A stretch of 45,030 bases of DNA from Terriglobia bacterium (GCA_035712365.1 DASTAW010000036.1:1-45030), one strand, 5' to 3'; positions 34,601 to 44,952 are shown, numbered from the stretch's first letter. Notes: a model not told the origin generated them from the letters alone. Made by a program: numbers and translations.

Positions 34601-36877
34601 TTACAGGCCAAAAGCGATAATACCGGACTCTGTGGCGATGGCGATGTACTGCTTGCCGTTCGCGGTGTAGGTCATTGGCGATGCATGCCAGGGCTCACTC
34701 ATACTGAAATGCCAGAGCAGCTTGCCGCTTCGAGCGTCCACGGCAGCAAATGCGCCTCCGTCGTCGCAGAAGAAGACAAGTTCCCCGGCGGTGGCCAGCA
34801 AACCTCCCCAGGTTTTGGCAGGCCCCACCTCCGGCCTCTCCCAAACCACATGACCTGTCTGGATATCGATTGCCCGCAGGTATTTTTCACCGGGTTCGCC
34901 GGGCACCTCGTGAGCGATCTGATCGCGGAATCCTTTCCCCTTTTCCCATACGTCCGAACCTTTGAAGTAGATTTCGCACTTCTCAAGCGCCTGGACATAG
35001 AAGAGGCCAGTGGCCGGGCTCCAGGCAGGAGACATCCAGTTGGTTGCTCCCTCAGCCGCCGGGCAGACCTTCAATCCTTTCAGCGTTGGTTCGGTCCCCG
35101 GCAGCACCTCCGGCCGCCCATCGGGCGCGATGCCGCGCGCCCATGTCAGCTTGTGTACAAAGGGCTTGCCCAACAGGAACTGCCCCATAGTCCGGTCCAG
35201 TACATAGAAAAATCCATTGCGGTTGGCTTGCAGCAACAGATGGCGCTTCCGGCCCTGAAACATGGCGTCCACCAGCAAAGGAGTTTCCTGGGCATCCCAG
35301 TCGTGGGTGTCGTGAGGAGTAAACTGAAAGTACCATTGCAGCTTGCCGGTCTCAGGTTTCAAGGCCACCACCGAATTCGTGTAGAGGTTATCACCCCTGC
35401 GCTCATCCCCGTTGAAGTCGGGGCAGGGATTTCCCGTGGTCCAAATGAGCAGATCATCTTCAGGGTCGTAGACGCCGGTCATCCAGGTGCCAGCGCCGCC
35501 ATGGGGCAGGGCGCGGCCCAGCCAGGTTTTGGCTGCCGGGTCGCCGGGCGCAGGCATGGTGTAAAACCGCCACGCTTCTTTCCCCGTGGACGCTTGATAC
35601 GCGACAATGAAGCCGCGCGCGCCAAGGTCGCCGAATCCTTCTCCGGTGATCACCAGGTCTCCCACCACCAGCGGGGCCGCAGTGATTCTGAATTGCTCGC
35701 GGTAATCGGCCACTCTCACGTCCCACACCAGGCCGCCTGTCACCCAATTCAGGGCCAGCAGATGGGCGTCCGGCGTGCCCATAAAAATCTTGTCGCCAAG
35801 CACTGCGACGCCGCGATTCGCCGCTTGCGCCTCCGCGCCCTCTGCTACGGGGACGACGCGGCGGTAATGCCACACCTCACGCCCGCTGGCCGCATCGAGC
35901 GCGTAAGCTTCATTCGGGCCGGTTACAATCATCAGGCCGCCGATCACCACAGGCGTCGTTTCAAGGCCCTGGTCGCCCGGGAGCTGAAAAGTCCATCGCG
36001 GCGCAAGACGGGTGACGTTTCCGATGTTGATCTGATCGAGCGGGCTATATCGGTTGCCGCCGGCCTGGCCGTTGTATGTGGGCCAGTCGCCGGGGCCCGG
36101 AGCCGCTCCTTTAAGCGAAGCCTCCGGAGCGTGTTCTGGCCGTGTCGGGGCGCTTAAATAAGCCAGCAGGTTGCGAAGGTCAGGTCCGCTGAGATGGACC
36201 GGCGGCATCAATGGCTTCGTGTCGGGTTCGAGATCGACGATATCGTCCTGCCGCAGAAAATGGAAGTTCCCATCAAAATCCTGAAGCTGGAGGTCATAGC
36301 TGCTCTCATTCCTGGCGAAACCCCGCAGCGTGGCGCCATCTTTCAACCGGACAGAGACCACCTTATATCCTGGCGTTCTGCCCGGACTGATCAACGTCCG
36401 TTCGAGTGTCCGCAGCGTGAGCGTCCCGCCCTGTGTCGTGAGGTCCGGTCCTTTCACGCCTCCACGGCCAAAAATCATGTGGCAGTTGCCACAACCGCCT
36501 TGGCCCCAGAAGTACGCTTTACCGGCGGCTGCGTTTCCTGCGGTTCTGCTGCTTGCGGCAGGAGCGCTGAGCGAATAAACGAAATCGACTACCGCTGACT
36601 CTTCCTTTGCAGGAAGATGAAACGCAGGCATGCCGCCCGGCCTTCCTTTGCGGACAATGTCGAGGACCTGCGCCTTTGAGCGCCGGGCGCCCATCAAGCT
36701 GGGTCCTCTCTCGCCGCCTCCGGCGTCGGCGCCGTGGCAAATGGCGCAATTTGTTTCAAACGCGGCGCGCCCGGCGGCCACTCGCGGTTGCTGAGGCCCG
36801 GCTGCAAGGGCCAACGATTCTGCCACCAACAGGCAAAGAAATGTCCTGGCGATCATACCTGGCGAAAAACAGAGCAT
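34601..36877 (-). CDS. PQQ-dependent dehydrogenase with two N-terminal cytochrome c motifs
   Basis: The protein has 758 aa with a signal peptide (MIARTFLCLLVAESLALAAG; a Met at 36856 is an alternative start). An AGGAG motif stands 10 bp ahead of the ATG at 36877. Heme motifs CAICH (44-48) and CGNCH (129-133) precede a segment of about 125 residues (VKGPDLTTQGG... LMPPVHLSGPDLRNLLAYLS) often linked to such hemes. The PQQ propeller begins near 265 (DWPTYNGQAGGNRYSPLDQINIGNV) and includes WTTGNPCPDFNGDERRGDNLYTNS and HDTHDWDAQETP. These enzymes oxidise alcohols or sugars in the periplasm and pass electrons to the hemes. The substrate is unknown. Confidence 0.92.
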   Translation of the reverse strand: MLCFSPGMIARTFLCLLVAESLALAAGPQQPRVAAGRAAFETNCAICHGADAGGGERGPSLMGARRSKAQVLDIVRKGRPGGMPAFHLPAKEESAVVDFVYSLSAPAASSRTAGNAAAGKAYFWGQGGCGNCHMIFGRGGVKGPDLTTQGGTLTLRTLERTLISPGRTPGYKVVSVRLKDGATLRGFARNESSYDLQLQDFDGNFHFLRQDDIVDLEPDTKPLMPPVHLSGPDLRNLLAYLSAPTRPEHAPEASLKGAAPGPGDWPTYNGQAGGNRYSPLDQINIGNVTRLAPRWTFQLPGDQGLETTPVVIGGLMIVTGPNEAYALDAASGREVWHYRRVVPVAEGAEAQAANRGVAVLGDKIFMGTPDAHLLALNWVTGGLVWDVRVADYREQFRITAAPLVVGDLVITGEGFGDLGARGFIVAYQASTGKEAWRFYTMPAPGDPAAKTWLGRALPHGGAGTWMTGVYDPEDDLLIWTTGNPCPDFNGDERRGDNLYTNSVVALKPETGKLQWYFQFTPHDTHDWDAQETPLLVDAMFQGRKRHLLLQANRNGFFYVLDRTMGQFLLGKPFVHKLTWARGIAPDGRPEVLPGTEPTLKGLKVCPAAEGATNWMSPAWSPATGLFYVQALEKCEIYFKGSDVWEKGKGFRDQIAHEVPGEPGEKYLRAIDIQTGHVVWERPEVGPAKTWGGLLATAGELVFFCDDGGAFAAVDARSGKLLWHFSMSEPWHASPMTYTANGKQYIAIATESGIIAFGL

Positions 36878-37366
36878 AGTACTTGCACTCCTGACGAAGC
36901 GGGTTCCGGCGCTGGTTCCGAACCGTCATGGGAATCCCATTCGAATATTGGGGGACCGGGACCAGGAATCCTCAAACCAGCAGCGGTCTCATCATAATCC
37001 TTACTGGGAAAAACATGAATCCTGCCCATCGTGTTCTCATGGCTGGCAGGAGATGCAGGCCTTGGCACTTCCGTTCTTGTGCCACATCTCGGCGTGCGAA
37101 TTCAAGGAAAATCGCACTTCCCGAAGATCCTGCAGGCGGCAAGCCCTCCTCGCAAAGGGATGATTCATGCGGGGACATCAAGTGAAACGGCTGGTGGTTC
37201 GGGTGATAAAATAAAGTTAGAAAATACGGAATATTCAGCTTGATTTTTTCTACTTTCCCGGAAAATGCCCAGGTGTTATGTACTAGTTGAATGACGCTCA
37301 GGCAGTTCCTGGTGGCGCTGATTGTGGAAACGCCTGTAAGTCGCCGCCTGAGGGCAGGAGGAAGTT
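36878..37366. other. Divergent intergenic region with a hairpin in the leader of the receiver gene
   Basis: No gene is supported. CTCAGGC at 37297-37303 and GCCTGAG at 37346-37352 can pair just ahead of the AGGAGG at 37355-37360. This could form a leader structure that holds about 42 nt in its loop. No known riboswitch class is recognised. Confidence 0.4.
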
Positions 37367-37795
37367 ATGGTGAGTGCCGTTAAAGCCGCTCCATCTCGGA
37401 TCAACCTGGCTCACAGCGGGCCCATGTTCAGGACTCTCCTTGTAGATGAGGACCCAAGCGAAGTCCGGTACTACCATGGCATGTTGCAGGCCGTGGGGCA
37501 TGAAGTTGTGGTTTCGGCGACCTACGAGGATGCGCTGGCCAGGTTAGGGCGGCAGAATTTTGACATGGTCGTGGTGGCGCAGGGCAGTCCTGCGTTTGAA
37601 GGGCGTCCGGTGCTGGCGCGCGCGCGGGAAATTAATCCAGAACGGCCGGTACTGGTTGTGGCTCGGGCGCTGGACATCGACTGCTACCTGGAAGCCATGG
37701 AGATGGGCGCGGCCGATTACCTCGAGCGGTGCGCCGCCCCGCGGGACTTCATGCTATCAGTGGATGCTCACCTTCGGATGAAAGACGCGGCTTAA
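37367..37795 (+). CDS. Degenerate (phosphorylation-site-less) receiver-domain protein
   Basis: The protein has 142 aa. A perfect AGGAGG precedes the ATG. After an N-terminal tail, FRTLLVDEDPSEVRYYHGML (residues about 21-40) is a typical receiver start with the acidic cluster D27-D29. The strand that should end in the phosphoacceptor Asp reads FDMVVVAQGSPAFEG, so Ala71 takes its place. The Thr/Ser position reads VVARA, and the invariant Lys position reads YLERCAAP. The fold is kept but phosphorylation is unlikely. No histidine kinase is nearby. An interaction or scaffold role is inferred. Confidence 0.8.
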   Translation: MVSAVKAAPSRINLAHSGPMFRTLLVDEDPSEVRYYHGMLQAVGHEVVVSATYEDALARLGRQNFDMVVVAQGSPAFEGRPVLARAREINPERPVLVVARALDIDCYLEAMEMGAADYLERCAAPRDFMLSVDAHLRMKDAA

Positions 37796-37918
37796 TTTTG
37801 CATCTCCACGCCGGCGCGGCACGCAGCATCCGCTCCAGGCGCTTCCAGGGCCGTGGTCTTCAGGGAGCGTTGAGAAATTTGCTGGATTCGTGATCGTGCC
37901 GGGGCGGCCCCAGGTCAC

Positions 37919-39229
37919 TTACTTCGATCCACCCTGCGCCGCCGGCACACGCGCGCCGCTTGCTGCTTTAATCAGCCACTCGGTGCTGACGGATTTGGGC
38001 CGTGTAATCGGCGTACCGAGCAGGCGATTGAGGACCAGTTGTGAACACATTCCCAGCGCGCGCGAAACTCCGAACAACACCGTGTAGTGCTCAAATTCGG
38101 TGAGACCAAACAGGTAAAGCAGGGAGCCAGAAACGGCATCGACGTTCGGCCATGGGTCCTTCACCTTGCCCTGTTCCTTGAGGACCTGCGGGGTGATGTG
38201 GAAAAGGCGGTCCACGATCTTGAACATGACGTCATCGGGGCAGACGCGATCGCCAAATTCATGGAGGGCCGTAAAACGGGGATCGGTGACGCGGAGGACG
38301 GCGTGGCCATAACCGGGAATCACGCGGCCGCCGTTCAGCGTTTCCCACACATAGTCCCGAAGCTGATCGTCTGTGGGCACGCCATTGTATTTTTTGCGAA
38401 TGCCTAAGACGAAGTGCAGGCACTCCTGATTCGCCAGTCCGTGGAGAGGCCCTGCAAGGCCGTTCATGCCCGCCGACACCGCATAGAAGGGGTCCGAAAG
38501 CGCCGAACCGACCGTGTGGCAGGTGAACGCGCTGACGTTCCCGCCCTCGTGGTCGCAGTGCAACGTCAGGAACAGCCGCATCAGGTCGCGGAACCCTCCC
38601 GTGGGGTCCGGCAGACCCAGCATCGCCGCGTAATCCGCTCCCCAGTCGAGAGTGGGATTGGGTGGCAACGGCCCGCCCTTGCAAGTATGAATCCGGTAGA
38701 TGCCCGCCGCGATTCCAGGGAGCACCCCGAGCAGGCGCAGCGCATCTTCCAACGCCGACTCCCAGTAGTCCGCCTTCTGCATTCCCTCTGAATACGATTT
38801 CCGGAAAACTGATTCACGCTCCATCGAAAGAATGGCCGTGCTGAACATGGCCATGGGGTGGGTGTCCCCAGGCAGCGCCCTCAGAACATCCCAGACGTAT
38901 GAGGGGACCTGGGCACGCTGCCGGAGCTCCTGTTGCACGCTGGCTAACGCCTTGGCGTCTGGAAGTTCGCCGGTGCAAAGCAGGTAAAAGATTTCTTCCG
39001 GGAGCCGTTTCTTCAGGTCGCCGATAGGGATGCCTCTCACGATCAGTCCTTTGTCGGGTCCAACAACCGAGGTGTCACAAACCAGCCCCCTCACGCCCCG
39101 CATACCCCCGAAAGCCTGGCTGACCGTCACTTCGGATATCACAGCTTTGCCATGCTCGGCCACCACGCTGCGAATTTTCTCACGGAGAGCTGGCGCTTGT
39201 TCTGCCAGCCGATCATGTAGTTTTCCCAT
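37919..39229 (-). CDS. gltA: Citrate synthase, mitochondrial-like type
   Basis: The protein has 436 aa. The start is placed at ATG 39229 because GGGAG stands just before it. The ATG at 39241 lacks a ribosome binding site. Conserved parts include LHCDHEGGNVSAFTCHTVGSA, GPLHGLANQECLHF with the catalytic His, PGYGHAVLRVTDPRF, and RALGMCSQLVLNRLLG. The overall type (IHTCKGGPLPPNPTLDWGADYAAMLG) fits eukaryote-like citrate synthases found in some bacteria rather than the E. coli allosteric form. It catalyses condensation of acetyl-CoA and oxaloacetate. It is convergent with the receiver gene and not part of an evident operon. Confidence 0.95.
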   Translation of the reverse strand: MGKLHDRLAEQAPALREKIRSVVAEHGKAVISEVTVSQAFGGMRGVRGLVCDTSVVGPDKGLIVRGIPIGDLKKRLPEEIFYLLCTGELPDAKALASVQQELRQRAQVPSYVWDVLRALPGDTHPMAMFSTAILSMERESVFRKSYSEGMQKADYWESALEDALRLLGVLPGIAAGIYRIHTCKGGPLPPNPTLDWGADYAAMLGLPDPTGGFRDLMRLFLTLHCDHEGGNVSAFTCHTVGSALSDPFYAVSAGMNGLAGPLHGLANQECLHFVLGIRKKYNGVPTDDQLRDYVWETLNGGRVIPGYGHAVLRVTDPRFTALHEFGDRVCPDDVMFKIVDRLFHITPQVLKEQGKVKDPWPNVDAVSGSLLYLFGLTEFEHYTVLFGVSRALGMCSQLVLNRLLGTPITRPKSVSTEWLIKAASGARVPAAQGGSK

Positions 39230-39400
39230 CGCAACTCCCATACAAGTCGATGGTTCTAGAATAACTTGTATGTCGTTATTGGTCTAGAGGCAGTGAGGGC
39301 GCTCTTAAGGATTTGTGATGGCCCTTGCGCCTGCAGCTATATTGGCCTGTCGTGAGCATCGTAGCCGGTCTTTGGCCACATCTGCTGAGGAGTGCAATTT

Positions 39401-39462
39401 GTAGCGCCGCCGTCCTGGCGGCAATTTTCAGGGCCGGTCCCGCTTGGCGGGACCGGCGCTAC
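39401..39462. repeat. 62-bp palindromic element with three stems (REP-like)
   Basis: The outer arms GTAGCGCC and GGCGCTAC are perfectly complementary. The inner hairpins are GCCGCC GTCCT GGCGGC (39406-39422) and CCGGTCCCGC TTG GCGGGACCGG (39434-39456). The architecture equals that of the element at 21488-21548. Confidence 0.65.
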
Positions 39463-39518
39463 GCAAGTCCGTCGCTCTGTTATGCAATCCTCATTAGCTG
39501 CCCTTTGTCTGGAGCGGG

Positions 39519-41714
39519 CTATTTCGGCAGCGCGTACGCAACGTAAGTGCCGCCGGAAGCTGCGCCCCACTTCCCTCCGCCAGCGCCGATCACCAGGTAC
39601 TGCTGCCCACCCACTTCATAAGCTGCGGGCGTGGCATTTCCCGCGAAAGGCAACGTGGCTTCCCACAGCAGTTTTCCTGTGGCCTTGTCGAACGCATGAA
39701 ACTTGTTGTCATGGTCGGTCGCGGCAATGAAAAGCAGACCTCCCGCGGTCACCAGCGGACCGCCGTAGTTTTCACTGCCCGTGTTGTGGATTCCTTCCTT
39801 CACCAGTTCTGGAAACTCGCCGAAAGGAATCCGCCAGACAAATTTGCCCGTGTTCAGGTCGATGGCCGTCAGAGTGCCCCAGGGAGGCTTCACGGCCGGG
39901 TAGCCGTCCGGGTCGAGAAATTTGTTGTACCCATCGCTCATGTATTTCAGCCACGGGCCCATTTCCGCTTCGTCCCATGCGGCCTTCGCCATGGTTTGCT
40001 TTCCTGTCACCAGATAAGTTGCGATGGCCTCAATCGCCCTCTTTCCCATTTGCGCGAAGGCCGGCATTCGTCCGCCACCCTTTCTGATGATGTCGGCAAC
40101 CTGGGATTCGTTGTACTTTTTTGCAATGTTTTTAAGGGAAGGGAACTCCGGCGGGCTTCCAGCCAGGTTGGCCTTATGGCAACTGGAGCACTGGCTCAGG
40201 TAAAGCTCGCGCCCGCTCACCAGCCCCAGCGTTCTTGGTCTTGGAACCAGCCGCAGAATCCACGCCATGACGTTGGCGTTGACGTAAAGCAGGCCGGTGG
40301 CGGGATCGAACGCCGGGCCGCCCCATTCACCTCCGCCGTCAAAGCCCGGAAAAATCACCGTTCCCTGGCGGCTGGGAGGAATGAACTGGCCTCCATAGCG
40401 CAGCTTGCGCAGTTGCGCCAGCACCGCCTTGTGTGCTGCCGGCGTGCGGTTGGTCAGCATCTCCGGCGTAAATTGCTGCTCTGCAAACGGCGGCGGCAGC
40501 AGCGGAAACGCCTGCGTTTCGGCTGTCTTCTCGCCGTCCACGTCGGACGCGGGCGCCTTGCGGTATTCAATCGGAAACAGGGGCTTGCCGGTTTCGCGGT
40601 TGAAGACGAAAACGTATCCCGACTTGGTGGTCTGGGCCACCGCATCCGCGCGCTGCCGGTCGTGTTCCACGGTCACCAGCGCCGGGGCGGACGGGAAATC
40701 GCGGTCCCAGAGGTCGTGCTTCACCGCCTGGAAATACCACGCCAGGCGGCCCGTATTGGCGTCAAGCGCCAGCAGGCAGTTTGCATAAAGGTCGTCACCG
40801 ACGCGGTCAGAACCATAGAAGTCGAAAGCGGCTGAGCCGGTAGGCACGAACACCAGGCCGCGCCTGGCGTCAACAGTGAGGCCAGCCCAATTGTTGGCCC
40901 CGCCGGTGTATTTCCAGGCGTCTTTCGGCCAGGTCTCGTAGCCGGGTTCGCCGGGGCGCGGGATGGTGTGGAAACTCCAGCGCATTTGGCCGCTGCGCAC
41001 GTCATAGGCGCGGATGTCGCCGGGAGGGCAGGGCAGGTCTTCGGGCAGACTGCTGCCCATGATGATGAGGTCCTTGTAGATTGCACCGGGGCTTGTGACC
41101 TTGACTGAGAGGTCTTCGGGGTTGCGTCCGAGACCCTGGCGCAGATCGATGTGCCCTTCCTGCCCGAAGGAAGGAACAGGCTGGCCGGTTTTGGCATTCA
41201 GCGCGTATAGGTTGTGTCCGAATACGTAAAAAATGCGGGTGTCGTTGCCGTCGCTCCAGTAGGTCAGTCCCCGAAAGTGCATCGCGTGCAGGACGGGCTC
41301 TGCCTCGGGCGGGCTGAAACTCCAGATCAGTTTGCCCGTGGCGGCATTGAGAGCAAACACCCGGAGTTTGGGAGACACGGCATAAAGGACGCCGTTAACC
41401 ACGATGGGATTGCACTCCATCTCCGAGTCTTTAAACGCGTCGCCGGTATCGTATTTCCAGGCCACCTTGAGCTGGCTGACATTGCCGCGGTTGATCTGCT
41501 TGAGCGCGGAGTAGTGGATGTTGTCCGGCGTGCCGCCCACCACGCGCCAGCCATCGTAGTTTTCACCGCCGGGGTTCTCGCCCTGCCGCTTCGAACATTG
41601 GGCCAGGAACAAGGCGGCAACCAGCAGGGCCGCGATTTGTAACAGCGCGATCGGTATCGCGCGGCGGCTGCATCGACTTCGCGCGATCGGAAGATGGCTT
41701 ATTGGCTCAGGCAT
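39519..41714 (-). CDS. PQQ-dependent dehydrogenase with an internal cytochrome c domain
   Basis: The protein has 731 aa from ATG 41714, chosen because AAAGGA lies upstream and translation then starts just before an N-terminal anchor ([20 protein letters not shown], about 20-39). The longer frame to 41813 has no signal. A Cys follows the anchor. Propeller segments start at [28 protein letters not shown], and include [13 protein letters not shown] and [17 protein letters not shown] cytochrome c domain (about 498-585, CSSCH at 509-513) is inserted before the last blades, which resume at [18 protein letters not shown]. It resembles membrane-bound glucose/quinate-type dehydrogenases in layout, but the cytochrome position is unusual. 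Confidence 0.9.
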   Translation of the reverse strand: MPEPISHLPIARSRCSRRAIPIALLQIAALLVAALFLAQCSKRQGENPGGENYDGWRVVGGTPDNIHYSALKQINRGNVSQLKVAWKYDTGDAFKDSEMECNPIVVNGVLYAVSPKLRVFALNAATGKLIWSFSPPEAEPVLHAMHFRGLTYWSDGNDTRIFYVFGHNLYALNAKTGQPVPSFGQEGHIDLRQGLGRNPEDLSVKVTSPGAIYKDLIIMGSSLPEDLPCPPGDIRAYDVRSGQMRWSFHTIPRPGEPGYETWPKDAWKYTGGANNWAGLTVDARRGLVFVPTGSAAFDFYGSDRVGDDLYANCLLALDANTGRLAWYFQAVKHDLWDRDFPSAPALVTVEHDRQRADAVAQTTKSGYVFVFNRETGKPLFPIEYRKAPASDVDGEKTAETQAFPLLPPPFAEQQFTPEMLTNRTPAAHKAVLAQLRKLRYGGQFIPPSRQGTVIFPGFDGGGEWGGPAFDPATGLLYVNANVMAWILRLVPRPRTLGLVSGRELYLSQCSSCHKANLAGSPPEFPSLKNIAKKYNESQVADIIRKGGGRMPAFAQMGKRAIEAIATYLVTGKQTMAKAAWDEAEMGPWLKYMSDGYNKFLDPDGYPAVKPPWGTLTAIDLNTGKFVWRIPFGEFPELVKEGIHNTGSENYGGPLVTAGGLLFIAATDHDNKFHAFDKATGKLLWEATLPFAGNATPAAYEVGGQQYLVIGAGGGKWGAASGGTYVAYALPK

Positions 41715-42025
41715 TCCAGCAGTCCTTTTGCAAAGATTCGCTCCACGGAAACCCGGGCTTCCGCGAAAATCCGCTCCCAGTGGCAAGCCGCTAAATTTAC
41801 CAAAAATTCGCACGCAAGCGGTAGGATTTTATGAACGGTGGACCTTGCATCGAGGTCCGGACGATTCAACCCGCCCGCAATGCGCCGCGTGGGTGAGTGG
41901 TGAGACGAAGGCGCGAATCTATGCATCTAACCACAGGAACATGGTTTGCGGTGGCTCCGGGGAAGGTGCATACCAGCCGGACTCATACGTTCCAGGTAAT
42001 GCTCAAGCTGAGGGATCGAAAAATA
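41715..42025. other. Divergent intergenic region, nothing recognised
   Basis: This gap separates the PQQ enzyme (minus) from the M16 peptidase (plus). It must hold their promoters, but no consensus boxes or repeats stand out. The M16 frame stays open upstream to 41897, but no ribosome binding site supports that longer version. Confidence 0.3.
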
Positions 42026-44779
42026 ATGAAACGGACACGACCAGAGCACTTTGCAACATGCGAAAACGGGCAGCAGCGCGGATTTCGGCTGCCTGGCCTA
42101 CGGCATCGACTGTGCGCTTCTGCTATCCCGCTGGCGGCATTCACGGCATTCCTTCTGCTCGCGGCCGGGGCGGCGCGCGCCCAAGCCGCTGCCAGCCAGG
42201 ATGTGCTCCGGGCCACCCTGCCCAATGGTCTGCAGGTTGTGATTGTCCGCAACAGGCTGGCCCCTGTGGTCACCACGGTGATGAATTACAGGGCTGGCTC
42301 TGACCAGGCGCCGGAAGGTTTTCCGGGCACGGCCCACGCTGAGGAGCACATGATGTTCCGCGGCAGCCCCGAACTTTCCGCGAACCAACTGGCGGACATT
42401 GCGGCGGCCATGGGAGGCGAATTCGATGCCGACACGCAGCAAACCGTCACCCAGTATTTCTTCACTGTGCCGGTTGCCGATCTGGATGTCGCCCTTCACG
42501 TCGAGTCCATCCGCATGCGCGGAATCCTGGACACCGACGAACTCTGGAAGCAGGAACGCGGCGCCATTGAGCAGGAGGTGGCCCAGGACCTCTCCAATCC
42601 TGAGTACGTTTTCTACACCAAACTGCTCGCCGCCATGTTTCGCGGAACGCCTTATGCGCATGACGCCCTCGGCTCGCGCCCTTCTTTCGACCAGACCACC
42701 GGCGCCATGCTTCACGAGTTTTACAGCAAGTGGTATGCTCCCAACAACGCCATCCTGGTGATCGTTGGGGACGTTGACCCGCAGCCGACTTTGGAGGAAG
42801 TGAAGGGCCTGTTCAGCGCCATTCCCGCGAGGGAACTTCCCTCCAAACCATCCTTCTCATTCCAGCCGGTCAGCTCTCAGACGCTCGACCTGAAGACGGA
42901 CCTGCCCTACGGGATTTCAGTGATTTCTTTCCGTTTGCCGGGATCGAGCAGCCCGGACTTTGCCGCAGCCGAAGTGCTTGCCGACGTTCTCGGCAGCCAG
43001 CGAGGCAGCCTCTATGCTCTGGTCCCCCAGGGCAAGGCACTCTACGCCGGTTTTTCCCTCGAGCCTTTGCCTGAAGCAAGTCTTGGGTATGCCATCGGCG
43101 CCTTTACCAACCAAACCGCCGGGGCGCAACTGGCCGGCCAGATGCGAACCATCCTCGAGGATGATCTCAAGAACGGCGTGCCCGAAGACCTTGTGGCTGC
43201 CGCCAAGCGGCGTGAACTGGCCAGCGTCGAGTTCCAGAAGAATTCCGTCTCAGGGCTTGCGATGGCCTGGTCGAATGCGCTGGCGGTGGAAGGCCGGCAG
43301 TCGCCCGAGGACGATGTGGATGCCATTCAGAAGGTAACGGTTGAGGATGTCAACCGCGTCGCCCGCGAGTATCTCGTGCAGTCGAAAGCCATCACCGCGG
43401 TATTGAATCCGCAGGTATCGGGCAAGCCGATCTCGTCCCAATCATTCGGCGGCAAGGAATCTTTTGCCCCCAAACAGACCAAACCCGTCGCGCTGCCGGC
43501 ATGGGCCGAGGCCGCCCTCAAAAAACTTTCCATTCCCAAAGCCACCATCAGCCCCGTGGTGAGCACGCTCCCAAACGGGTTGAAGCTGATTGTGCAGCCC
43601 GAATCCATCAGCGACACGGTCAGCATCTACGGCCACATCCAAAGCAATGCCGACCTCGAAACTCCTCAGGGCCAGGAGGGCGCTGCCGAGGAATTGGAAC
43701 AACTGTTTCCCTACGGCAGCACATCGCTTGACCGCATGGCCTTCCAGAAGGCGCTGGACGATATTGGCGCCGATGAGTCCGCCGGCTCCGATTTCTCGCT
43801 CAGCGTGCTCGCCAGCCATTTGGATCGAGGCGTGGAACTGCTGGCGCAAAATGAGCTTCAGCCGGCGTTGCCCGAGAGTGCCTTCGCGATTACTCAAAAG
43901 CAACTGGCCTCCACCGTGGCGCAGCAGCTCGAAAGCCCGGATTATCTCACCAGCCGAGCCGTCCATGTTGCCCTGTTTCCGAAAACCGATCCGTCGCTGC
44001 GCCATGCCACGCCTGAAACGGTTTCCGGTCTTAAGCTCGACGACGTCAAGGCCTACTATCAGCACGTCTTCAGACCGGATTTGACCACCATTGTGGTGAT
44101 CGGCAAGATCACGCCCGATGAAGCAAAGGCGGTGATCGAAAAATATTTTGGCGGCTGGAAAGCCACCGGCCCCAAGCCGCCCACCGACCTCCCCGAAGTC
44201 CCGAACAATTCTCCAGCCACCACAACCGTCCCCGACAAGAGCCGCGTTCAGGATAACGTCACCCTGGCCGAAACGCTGAAGCTCACGCGCTTCAGCCCGG
44301 ATTACTACCCACTGGAAGTCGGCAATCACGTTCTCGGCGGAGGTTTTTACGCAACGCGCCTCTATCGGGACCTGCGCGAAAACGCCGGCCTGGTTTATTA
44401 CGTCGGCTCGTCCTTTAACTTTGGGAAGACGCGCGCGGTGTACGAGGTGCGGTACGCCTGCGACCCTCCGAACGTGTCCAAGGCGCGCGCCATCATCGCC
44501 CGCAACCTGAAGGACATGCAGACCAACCCCGTCAGCCCCAACGAACTGCGCCAGGCCAAGGCCATGCTGCTGCGGGCCATTCCGCTTTCCGAATCCAGCA
44601 CGGGCAGCATCGCCGGCGGGCTGATCTACCGCTCCTCGATGGGATTGCCGCTCGATGAGCCGGTGCAGTCGGCCCGGCGCTACATTAAGATAACCGCGCC
44701 GGAAGTCCAGAAGGCCTTTGCCAAATGGGTCCGCCCCGATGACCTGGTGCAGGTGAGCGAAGGCCCCGCACCAAAGTAG
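42026..44779 (+). CDS. Secreted two-lobed M16 metallopeptidase
   Basis: The protein has 917 aa from the ATG at 42026, from which a signal peptide (SAIPLAAFTAFLLLAAGAARA) is read. ATG 41999 is an alternative. The N-terminal M16 domain has the inverted zinc motif HAEEH (104-108) in GTAHAEEHMMFRGS and the downstream Glu in ERGAIEQEVAQD. The C-terminal M16 half starts at VVSTLPNGLKLIVQPES, where the corresponding segment (GQEGAAEELEQLFPYGS) lacks the HxxEH. The arrangement of one active and one inactive lobe is typical of processing peptidase and pitrilysin relatives. It probably degrades peptides in the periplasm. Confidence 0.92.
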   Translation: MKRTRPEHFATCENGQQRGFRLPGLRHRLCASAIPLAAFTAFLLLAAGAARAQAAASQDVLRATLPNGLQVVIVRNRLAPVVTTVMNYRAGSDQAPEGFPGTAHAEEHMMFRGSPELSANQLADIAAAMGGEFDADTQQTVTQYFFTVPVADLDVALHVESIRMRGILDTDELWKQERGAIEQEVAQDLSNPEYVFYTKLLAAMFRGTPYAHDALGSRPSFDQTTGAMLHEFYSKWYAPNNAILVIVGDVDPQPTLEEVKGLFSAIPARELPSKPSFSFQPVSSQTLDLKTDLPYGISVISFRLPGSSSPDFAAAEVLADVLGSQRGSLYALVPQGKALYAGFSLEPLPEASLGYAIGAFTNQTAGAQLAGQMRTILEDDLKNGVPEDLVAAAKRRELASVEFQKNSVSGLAMAWSNALAVEGRQSPEDDVDAIQKVTVEDVNRVAREYLVQSKAITAVLNPQVSGKPISSQSFGGKESFAPKQTKPVALPAWAEAALKKLSIPKATISPVVSTLPNGLKLIVQPESISDTVSIYGHIQSNADLETPQGQEGAAEELEQLFPYGSTSLDRMAFQKALDDIGADESAGSDFSLSVLASHLDRGVELLAQNELQPALPESAFAITQKQLASTVAQQLESPDYLTSRAVHVALFPKTDPSLRHATPETVSGLKLDDVKAYYQHVFRPDLTTIVVIGKITPDEAKAVIEKYFGGWKATGPKPPTDLPEVPNNSPATTTVPDKSRVQDNVTLAETLKLTRFSPDYYPLEVGNHVLGGGFYATRLYRDLRENAGLVYYVGSSFNFGKTRAVYEVRYACDPPNVSKARAIIARNLKDMQTNPVSPNELRQAKAMLLRAIPLSESSTGSIAGGLIYRSSMGLPLDEPVQSARRYIKITAPEVQKAFAKWVRPDDLVQVSEGPAPK

Positions 44780-44952
44780 CGACGTGGGCATTTACGGTCT
44801 GCGTTAATTTTTTGTTTCGCCGACCGGCGCAGGGAAGCTCGATGTCCGCCGAGGATGGCAAGAACTATTCTTCAGGAGGTCGGAGCTGCAGAGTCTGTGT
44901 GGCAACTCCATCTTGACACCTGGTTATAATGCGGGTGAGAGGAGATCCGCAG

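Noticed and set aside
34685-36157. Long plus-strand open frame (490 codons) inside the PQQ dehydrogenase gene
   Set aside because: It lies antisense to a clear enzyme with heme and propeller motifs, and is a GC-rich shadow frame.
39696-40835. Plus-strand open frame (379 codons) opposite the second PQQ enzyme
   Set aside because: It is an antisense shadow of a well supported gene, with no domain of its own.
43442-44791. Long minus-strand open frame (449 codons) opposite the M16 peptidase
   Set aside because: It is antisense to a clearly conserved peptidase and has no recognisable domain.
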